A stretch of DNA of 64,000 nucleotides from Salinarimonas chemoclinalis (lineage in GTDB: Bacteria; Pseudomonadota; Alphaproteobacteria; Rhizobiales; Beijerinckiaceae): positions 1 through 64,000 of the forward strand of contig NZ_JBGMWH010000018.1 of NCBI RefSeq assembly GCF_041514305.1. Reading direction: 5' to 3'. Shown here in pieces: positions 33,262 through 41,456 of the stretch; within the stretch, counting starts at the first letter, position 1; every line of letters starts with the position of its first letter. A program made the position numbers and the translations under genes. Under the pieces are notes generated by a model. The model did not search any database. It saw only the letters and a list, made by a program, of their open reading frames with translations, and was not told the DNA's origin.

Positions 33262-34353
33262 TCAGAGCGTGAAGAACCGCTCGCGCGCCGCGATGAAGCG
33301 CGCGTCGTTCTGCTCGGTGCGCGTGCGCACGAGCGCCAGCGCCTCGAGGTAGCTCTCGGTGGTCCGAGCGGTGAGCGCGTCGCTCGAGTTCCGAAGCTCC
33401 TCGATGATCTCCTTGGCCGCGTTGGCGCCCGCCTCGAGGATCTCGTCGGGGAAGTAGCGGACCGTGACGCCGTGATCGTTGACGAGCGTGGCGAGCGCAC
33501 GCGGATCGTTGGCGTAGAAGTCGGACGCGACCTGATCGTACTCGGCCTGCGAGCAATCGCGCACGATCGCCTGGAGATCGGACGGCAGTTCCTGATACTT
33601 GGCCTTGTCGACCACGAGTTCGGTCGCGAGGCCCGGCTCGATGAAGGAGGGGAAGTAGTAGTTCTTGGCGATCTGATGGAAGCCCAACGCCAGGTCGTTG
33701 TAGGGGCCGACGAACTCGGCCGCGTCGAGCGTGCCGGCCTGCAGCGCCGGGAAGATCTCGCCGCCTGCCATGTTGGTGACCGAGGCGCCCAGCTTCTCCC
33801 AGACCCGGCCGCCGAGGCCCGGCGTGCGGAAGCGCAGCCCCTGGATGTCGGACAGGCCCGTCAGCTCGGTGCGGAACCAGCCCCCGGCCTGCGTGCCGGT
33901 GTCGCCGGAGAGGAAGCCCTGGACGCCGAACTGGTCGTAGATGTCGTCCCAGATCTCCTGGCCGCCCATGAAGCGCACCCACGCGGCCAGCTCGCGCGAG
34001 GTCATCCCGTAGGGAACGCCGGTGAAGAAGGCCAGGCCCTGGCTCTTGTTGAGCCAGTAATAGGCCGCGCCGTGGCTCATCTCGGCGGTGCCGTCGATGA
34101 CCGCGTCGAGCGACTGGAGCGGCGGCACCAGCTCGCCGGCCGAGAACACCTGGACCGTCAGCCGGCCGCCGGAGGCGGCGGTGATGCGATCGGCCAGGCG
34201 CTGCGCGCCGACGCCGAGGCCCGGGAAGTTGCGCGGCCAGGTCGTGACCATGCGCCAGGTGATGTTGCCCTGCGCGATCGCCGGGGCCGCGAGGCCGGAT
34301 GCGGCGGCGACGCCGCCGACGGCAGCGCCCTTCAGGAATTGACGACGTTCCAT
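33262..34353 (-). CDS. TRAP transporter substrate-binding protein (DctP family)
   Basis: 363-residue periplasmic solute receptor. It has a Tat-like signal (RRQFLKGAAVGGVAAASGL with ERR start) and then the DctP fold: WRMVTTWPRNFPGLGVGAQRLADRI, LQSLDAVIDGTAEMSH, GLRFRTPGLGGRVWEKLGA, EFVGPYNDLALGFHQIAKNYYFPS. This resembles the keto-acid/lactate-binding TakP-like subgroup. No DctQ/DctM membrane genes lie nearby, so it is an orphan receptor in this window. Confidence 0.93.
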   Translation of the reverse strand: MERRQFLKGAAVGGVAAASGLAAPAIAQGNITWRMVTTWPRNFPGLGVGAQRLADRITAASGGRLTVQVFSAGELVPPLQSLDAVIDGTAEMSHGAAYYWLNKSQGLAFFTGVPYGMTSRELAAWVRFMGGQEIWDDIYDQFGVQGFLSGDTGTQAGGWFRTELTGLSDIQGLRFRTPGLGGRVWEKLGASVTNMAGGEIFPALQAGTLDAAEFVGPYNDLALGFHQIAKNYYFPSFIEPGLATELVVDKAKYQELPSDLQAIVRDCSQAEYDQVASDFYANDPRALATLVNDHGVTVRYFPDEILEAGANAAKEIIEELRNSSDALTARTTESYLEALALVRTRTEQNDARFIAARERFFTL

Positions 34354-34557
34354 TACGTGAACCCTCCATCGTTATGGGCTTACCGGACCCGTACCCTCCG
34401 CGCGTGGAACCGCGGGAGGGGTGCGCGGCTCGCGGGCGCGGACTGGCGTGTCGCGCACCGCCGGACCCGGCGCGCGCGCACCTTAGCAACACCGGAACGA
34501 AAGACAACAGAGCGCAACCGTGCCGGACCACGTCCGCTCGGTCGTTTGCATCGCCGG

Positions 34558-35751
34558 TCAGGCGGCGGGCCCGTCTCGGGGATCGCGCGCGGGCGCCGGC
34601 GCGTCGTCCGGCGGCCGGCGCGTGCGGAACACCACCGGCAGCACGAAGCCGATGCCGAGGAAGCGCGCGAGGTGGTGCACGCCGACATAGAGCGGGTCGA
34701 GCCCCATCACGAGCGCGAGCACCACCATCGCCTCGAGCCCGCCCGGCGCGAAGGCGACGAGCGCCTCCGCGAGCGGAGCGCCGGCGAAAGCCACCGCGAG
34801 GCCGGCGAAGGCGCCCGCCACCGCCATGCCGACGACGAAGGCGGTCAGCGCCGCGGGCACGAGCCAGCGGATGGCGGCGAGATCGAGCGTGTTGAAGCGC
34901 TGCGCGATGTACACGCCGATGAGCACGAAGCCGAGCGTGGCGATCGCGTCCGGGATCGGCCCCGCCACGGTGCCGCTGACGTAGGCCACGCCGCTGAACA
35001 GGGTCGCGCCCAGGAGCAGCGGCGCGGCGAGCCCGATCCGCTCGAAGCCGACGCCGACCACCACGCCCCCGAGCAGCACGACGGCGAGCGTGAGGGCCCC
35101 CGCCGTCTCCGGCGCGGGCGCCGTGCCCGCGATTCCACCGGCGACGGCGGGGGCCTCCCCACCCCCGCCGCCGGCGGCGACGAGGAAGGGCAGGACGATG
35201 ATGAGGAAGAGCAGGCGCGTCGACTGGACGATGCCGATCCCCGCGACGTCCGCACGGCGCTCGGCGGCGATCGCCATCACGGCGGTGAGCGCGCCCGGCA
35301 CGGTCGCGAGCACCGCGTCGTCGCGCCGCCAGCCGAAGCCGCGCGTCAGGACGAGCGAGGAGGCGAGCGTCGTCGCGACGACGGCGGCGGCGAGGAAGAG
35401 GAGGCTCAGCGGATAGCGGCCGGCCGCGGCCAGCGTGTCGGGCGTCATGCCCGCGCCGATCACGGCGCCGGAGACCACCATCGCCGTCTCGGCGAGCGCG
35501 CGGGGCATGATCACGGCGAGCCCGAAACGCCCCAGCAGGATCACCGCGACGACGGCGCCCGAGAGCCACGAGGCCGGCACGCCCAGCACGGTGAACAGCC
35601 ACCCGCCGCACCAGGCGACGGCGACCTGCACCACCTGCGCGACCGGCGACGCGCGGTAGGTCTCGAGGCGCAGGCGCGGTGTCACGGCGACGGTGCCACT
35701 TTCTCGCGCGCCTTGCGATCGATCAATGTTCGGGGCGCGCGACCCTGCCAT
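34558..35751 (-). CDS. AbrB-family membrane protein (PF05145-type permease)
   Basis: About 397 residues with about ten hydrophobic segments in two AbrB duplications: WLSGAVVAVILLGRFGLAVIMP, FGWRRDDAVLATVPGALTAVMAIAAERRADV and the C-terminal LVAFAPGGLEAMVVLALVMGLDPLYVGVHHLARF, typical of the 'ammonia monooxygenase/AbrB' permease family (not the AbrB regulator). Start: ATG 35751 has GGAGG four bases upstream; a GTG at 35685 nearer the first helix is the alternative. Function is not established. Confidence 0.85.
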   Translation of the reverse strand: MAGSRAPNIDRSQGARESGTVAVTPRLRLETYRASPVAQVVQVAVAWCGGWLFTVLGVPASWLSGAVVAVILLGRFGLAVIMPRALAETAMVVSGAVIGAGMTPDTLAAAGRYPLSLLFLAAAVVATTLASSLVLTRGFGWRRDDAVLATVPGALTAVMAIAAERRADVAGIGIVQSTRLLFLIIVLPFLVAAGGGGGEAPAVAGGIAGTAPAPETAGALTLAVVLLGGVVVGVGFERIGLAAPLLLGATLFSGVAYVSGTVAGPIPDAIATLGFVLIGVYIAQRFNTLDLAAIRWLVPAALTAFVVGMAVAGAFAGLAVAFAGAPLAEALVAFAPGGLEAMVVLALVMGLDPLYVGVHHLARFLGIGFVLPVVFRTRRPPDDAPAPARDPRDGPAA

Positions 35752-35931
35752 TGTCCTCCGCGACGGGGCGCTGTTCCTGGCGGTTGCCGTCGCGGACGCC
35801 CGGCGTAATCTCGGGGGAGTTGCGCCGGGCGTCTTGTTCTCTCGTCGGGTCCGCGATCCTAGCGGATCCGTTCGCGCGGGGAAGCCCGCGCGACGCACAC
35901 CGGGGCTGTGCGCGGTGCGCAGGGGCGCCCG

Positions 35932-36438
35932 TCAGCGGCTCGCCGTCTCCCCGGAGAGCGTCAGCTCCAGATAGGTCGCCGTCACCGGCTCGATCTGCGC
36001 GGCGACGCGCGCGGCCATCGACTCCTCCTCGGCGAGGGACTGCCTGAAGGCCGTGACCGAGGCCGTGTCGCCCGCGCGCTCGGCGATGGCGATGAGCGAG
36101 CGGTAGGCGGCGATCTCGTAATTCTCCAGCGCGTGGTCGGCGTAGAGGTTCTTGAGAATCTCGTCCTGCGCCGGGGCGTGGAAGATCGCGGCGAGGTTCC
36201 CGGCGATGCCGAGCGCGCCCTCCTTGACGCTGGAGGGGGAGGAGCCCTGGCCGTCGAGCGCGGTGGCGAGGCGGTCGCGCTGGTGCTTCGTCTCCTCGAT
36301 GTGCGCCTCGAGGATGGCCTTCATCTGCGGATAGCGCTCGAGCCGCTCGACCTGGCGCTCCATGGCCTGGAGCGCCTGGAGCTCGAGGGCGTGGGTGTTC
36401 TTCAGTGCGGTGACGTAGGTGGATTGGAGATCCGTCAT
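35932..36438 (-). CDS. Ferritin-like DUF892 protein (YciE/YciF type)
   Basis: 168-residue four-helix protein: YVTALKNTHALELQALQAMERQVERL, ILEAHIEETKHQRDRLATAL, YADHALENYEIAAYRSLIAIAERAG and LAEEESMAARVAAQIEPV carry the Glu/His pattern of a di-iron bundle. In enterobacteria YciF is stress-induced (RpoS); the role is unclear. It is divergent from rpsO with a 334-bp intergenic region. Confidence 0.85.
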   Translation of the reverse strand: MTDLQSTYVTALKNTHALELQALQAMERQVERLERYPQMKAILEAHIEETKHQRDRLATALDGQGSSPSSVKEGALGIAGNLAAIFHAPAQDEILKNLYADHALENYEIAAYRSLIAIAERAGDTASVTAFRQSLAEEESMAARVAAQIEPVTATYLELTLSGETASR

Positions 36439-36772
36439 GGCTCTCTCCCTTTCGCGATGGCGTCGATCGCCGGGCGAACGGCGCGGCGCCCCGCGGGTTC
36501 CGACGCGCGAATGGGCTGGCATCCCACGAAAATTAGTCTATGGTCCGCGCCGTCGGCTCCGATGACGGGGCCGGCCGCTCGTGCACGACCCCGCTGGACG
36601 ACATCCCGGCCGGGCCGAGGCGCGCGCGAGATCGAGCCGGGCGGCGCATGCGCCGCGCTCACCCGCTCCGCAGGACGCGCTCCCCTCCGTGAGATCCGTG
36701 TCCCGCCGGCGGGACGGCGCCCGCGGGGGCGTCGCCGGTCGGCTCACCGCACGAACGAGAAGGACGAAGACG
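36439..36772 (+). promoter_or_regulatory. rpsO promoter and long structured leader
   Basis: This 334-bp gene-free region contains a sigma70-like promoter CTGGCA (36516-36521), 17-nt spacer, TATGGT (36539-36544) in the only AT-rich patch, giving a leader of about 220 nt before rpsO. The leader contains perfect palindromes GCGGCGCATGCGCCGC (36641-36656) and TCCCGCCGGCGGGA (36701-36714). S15 commonly represses its own mRNA by binding such a leader; a role here is inference. The rest would be the divergent promoter for the DUF892 gene. Confidence 0.5.
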
Positions 36773-37042
36773 ATGTCGATCACGCCCGAGCGCAAGGCCG
36801 CGCTCATCAAGGAGTATGCGCAGAAGGACGGCGACACGGGGTCGCCGGAGGTGCAGATCGCGATCCTCACGGAGCGCATCACCAACCTCACGGACCACTT
36901 CAAGAGCCACGCGAAGGACAACCATTCGCGCCGCGGCCTCCTGAAGATGGTCTCCCAGCGCCGCTCCCTCCTCGACTATCTCAAGCGCGGCGACGAGGCG
37001 CGCTATCGCTCCGTCATCGAGCGCCTCGGCATCCGCCGCTGA
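36773..37042 (+). CDS. rpsO: 30S ribosomal protein S15
   Basis: 89 residues, exactly the family length: SITPERKAALIKEYAQKDGDTGSPEVQIAILTERI, LTDHFKSHAKDNHSRRGLLKMVSQRRSLLDYLKR, ending RLGIRR. It binds 16S rRNA helices 20-22 early in 30S assembly. It is followed by pnp, as in most proteobacteria, but truB, which usually precedes it, is absent here. Confidence 0.98.
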   Translation: MSITPERKAALIKEYAQKDGDTGSPEVQIAILTERITNLTDHFKSHAKDNHSRRGLLKMVSQRRSLLDYLKRGDEARYRSVIERLGIRR

Positions 37043-37046
37043 AGAC

Positions 37047-37087
37047 GGCGCCGGGCGCCCGGGGGGCATCCTCCGGCGCCCGGCGCC
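37047..37087 (+). terminator. Perfect 13-bp hairpin between rpsO and pnp
   Basis: GGCGCCGGGCGCC (37047-37059) pairs perfectly with 37075-37087 around a 15-nt loop immediately after the rpsO stop. Only a weak T stretch follows, so it is probably a partial terminator or a 3'-end stabiliser of rpsO mRNA, like t1 in the E. coli rpsO-pnp operon. Confidence 0.6.
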
Positions 37088-37160
37088 TTCGCCCCGCCGG
37101 TCCCGGACCGGCGCCGGGCCCATCGTCATCGCCCGGTCGATGACCATGGACAGGATCGCC

Positions 37161-37191
37161 GGAGGCTCCCCGCACCGCGCGCGGAGCCTCC
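37161..37191 (+). promoter_or_regulatory. pnp leader hairpin
   Basis: GGAGGCTCC (37161-37169) and its complement (37183-37191) form a 9-bp stem with a 13-nt loop about 65 nt before the pnp start. In E. coli, PNPase autoregulates through an RNase III-cleaved leader hairpin at the same relative place; the analogy is inference. Confidence 0.45.
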
Positions 37192-37256
37192 CGCCGTCTT
37201 GCCCATGGCGTCGCGCGGGCCGACCGACCGCACGCAGGCAAGAGAGACCGACAGAC

Positions 37257-39479
<2,223 letters not shown>

Positions 39480-39524
39480 TGCGGGGGCGGCGGTGGCCGC
39501 CTTTCGCTACCATCGAGTTCTGGG

Positions 39525-39552
39525 AGCGCGGCCCTTCGGGGCCGCGCTTTTT
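39525..39552 (+). terminator. Intrinsic terminator of rpsO-pnp
   Basis: AGCGCGGCCC (39525-39534), loop TTCG, complementary arm 39539-39548, then TTTT: a perfect 10-bp stem with UUCG tetraloop and U-tract. The toxin gene on the other strand ends 2 bp beyond it. Confidence 0.9.
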
Positions 39553-39553
39553 G

Positions 39554-39748
39554 TCAGAACGCGTTGGGCAATCCGGCATGCTTCAGGGTGGCGTTGGCCG
39601 TATGGCGCGACTCGATCGCGCCGTCGACGGTCACGGAGCGGCCTGTGATCGGGCTCCACCAGATCTCGTGATCGCGGCGCCCCTGGCGCCTGGAAGTGCA
39701 GCCGGCCTCGGTGCGCAGCTGCCTGACGAGCTTCGTGTAGTCGTTCAC
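39554..39748 (-). CDS. HicA-like mRNA interferase toxin
   Basis: 64-residue HicA-type protein: LVRQLRTEAGCTSRRQGRRDHEIWW carries the catalytic-type His (HEIW), followed by SPITGRSVTVDGAIESRHTANATLKHAGL, the double-stranded-RNA-binding-like fold of the family. The ATG overlaps the stop of the preceding antitoxin gene (ATGA). HicA toxins cleave mRNA independently of translation. Confidence 0.8.
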   Translation of the reverse strand: MNDYTKLVRQLRTEAGCTSRRQGRRDHEIWWSPITGRSVTVDGAIESRHTANATLKHAGLPNAF

Positions 39749-39993
39749 GCCACGTCGCGCAGCGCCACGCGCTGTCCATGGGATGCCACGACCTCGAGGG
39801 CGACCTCCTCGACCGCCCCACCCTCGAACCCGTTCTCCTCGATCAGGTCCGCCACCATCCCCGGCAGCCGGGCGATGAGCGCGTCGAGGCTCGTGGCCTC
39901 CGCGGCGAGGCCGGGGAGCGAGCTGTGCTCCACGTACCAGACGTCGGCTTCGTCGTCGAAGACGGCCTTCACGAGGACGAGACGGCTCGCCAT
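39745..39993 (-). CDS. DUF1902/HicB-like antitoxin
   Basis: 82-residue protein: VLVKAVFDDEADVWYVEHSSLPGLAAEATSLDALIARLPGMVADLIEENG is the partial RNase-H-like fold of DUF1902/HicB antitoxins. ATG 39993 begins the conserved MASRLVLVKAVF; the longer frame is not conserved. Here the antitoxin precedes the toxin, opposite to classical hicAB. No separate DNA-binding domain is visible. Confidence 0.8.
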   Translation of the reverse strand: MASRLVLVKAVFDDEADVWYVEHSSLPGLAAEATSLDALIARLPGMVADLIEENGFEGGAVEEVALEVVASHGQRVALRDVA

Positions 39994-40069
39994 CGCAGTG
40001 CTCCAGGATGTCGCGCTCGCGCGTTTCCGAGCACAGGATAGCCGCACCGCCGCGTGACGCGAAGCCCTC

Positions 40070-40876
40070 TCACCTCCCCATCAGCGCCCGCTTCGTCGCC
40101 GCGTCCGCGGGGAAGAACGCCTCGATGGCCAGCTCCGAGAGCGTGACGTCCACCGGCGTGCCGAACACCGTCACCGTCGAGACGAAGGCGAGCTCGCCCA
40201 GCGGCGTGCGCAGGCGCAGCGGCAGGGCGATCGCGGCCGCGGCGCCGCCGCCCGGCGACGGGACGTCCGGCGGCGGGGCGGGATAGGCGGCGATCTCCTC
40301 GGCGAGCGCGGCGAGGATCGGGTCGGCGGTCGTCGCCACCTGCCGGGCGAGCCGCTCGAGGATGTGGGCGCGCCAGTCGCCGAGGTTGACGATCGCCGGC
40401 GCGAGCCCGCCCGGATGCAGGCTCAGCCGCAGCACGTTGACCGGCGGCTCGAGCAGCGCCGCATCCGCGACGCCAGCGAGCAGCGGCGGCACGGCGGCGT
40501 TCATGGCGAGAAGCGTCCAGTACCGGTCGACCGCGAGCGCCGGATAGGGCTCGTGGCCCTCGAGCACGCGCGTCACCGCCTCGCGCGCAGCGGCGAGCGT
40601 CGGATCGTCGAGCCGCCGCTCGGGATAGAGCGGCGCATAGCCCGCCGCGAGCAGCAGCGCGTTGCGCTCGCGCAGCGGGACGCCGAGATGCTCGGCGAGC
40701 CGCAGCACCATCTCCCTGCTCGGTCGCGCGCGCCCGCTCTCGCAGAAGCTCAGATGCTTCTGCGAGATCTCGGCGTCGAGCGCCAGATCGAGCTGGCTCA
40801 GCCGCCGGCGGCGGCGCCACAGGCGCAGGTGATCGCCGAAGGAGCCCGGCGCGGGCGAGAGGGCGGCGTCGTTCAT
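40070..40876 (-). CDS. XRE-family regulator with MmyB-like ligand domain
   Basis: 268 residues: N-terminal helix-turn-helix (SFGDHLRLWRRRRRLSQLDLALDAEISQKHLSFCESGRARPSREMVLRLAEHLGVP) followed by a C-terminal MmyB-like PAS-type ligand domain (ALAVDRYWTLLAMNAAVPPLL, VNVLRLSLHPGGLAPAIVNLGDW). ATG 40876 (MNDAALS) selected. It is divergent from a small membrane protein gene (120-bp gap), its probable target. Confidence 0.9.
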   Translation of the reverse strand: MNDAALSPAPGSFGDHLRLWRRRRRLSQLDLALDAEISQKHLSFCESGRARPSREMVLRLAEHLGVPLRERNALLLAAGYAPLYPERRLDDPTLAAAREAVTRVLEGHEPYPALAVDRYWTLLAMNAAVPPLLAGVADAALLEPPVNVLRLSLHPGGLAPAIVNLGDWRAHILERLARQVATTADPILAALAEEIAAYPAPPPDVPSPGGGAAAAIALPLRLRTPLGELAFVSTVTVFGTPVDVTLSELAIEAFFPADAATKRALMGR

Positions 40877-40996
40877 GGAGCGGAGGCTACGCCGCTGCGG
40901 GCGCGCGGCCAATTACCTCGCGCACCATCGACCCGCGGTCGCGTTCGGGCGAGCCTCGCCCCGTTCCCGATCGTCCATCCGCACTGGAGACACGCC

Positions 40997-41434
40997 ATGA
41001 CCGCCCCCGTCGCCGCCACCCCGGTCGCGCACCGCGCCTACCCCATGGACCGGCGTCTCCGGCGCGCCCTCCTCGTCGACGTCGCCGCGAGCGGCGCCCT
41101 CGGCATCGCCCTCACGATCGCCGCGGGCGCGCTCGCCGACCCACTCGGCCTGCCGGAGATCCTCCTGCGGATCGTCGGTGTCGTCTGCCTCGGCTGGGCG
41201 GGCGTTCTCCGGCTCGCGGCGACGCGCCCGCGTCTCCCGCGGTTCGCCGCCTGGGGGATCGTCGAGGGCAACGCGCTGTGGGTCGCGGCGAGCCTCGTCC
41301 TCCTCGCGAGCGGCCTCGTCGCGCCGACCGCCCTCGGCCTCGCCTTCGTTCTCGCGCAGGCGGCGCTCGTAGCCGGCTTCACGGTCGCGCAGGCCCTCGC
41401 GCTGCGCGGCCCGCGCGCCGCCGGCGCGGCGTGA
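40997..41434 (+). CDS. Small four-helix membrane protein
   Basis: 145-residue protein with about four hydrophobic segments (e.g. LLVDVAASGALGIALTIAAGAL, LLRIVGVVCLGWAGVLRLAA, ALWVAASLVLLASGLV, GLAFVLAQAALVAGFTVAQAL). No specific family recognised with certainty. ATG 40997 follows CTGGAGACACGCC. Divergent XRE regulator likely controls it. Confidence 0.8.
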   Translation: MTAPVAATPVAHRAYPMDRRLRRALLVDVAASGALGIALTIAAGALADPLGLPEILLRIVGVVCLGWAGVLRLAATRPRLPRFAAWGIVEGNALWVAASLVLLASGLVAPTALGLAFVLAQAALVAGFTVAQALALRGPRAAGAA

Positions 41435-41456
41435 GGCGCAGCCCCCGAGCCGACCC

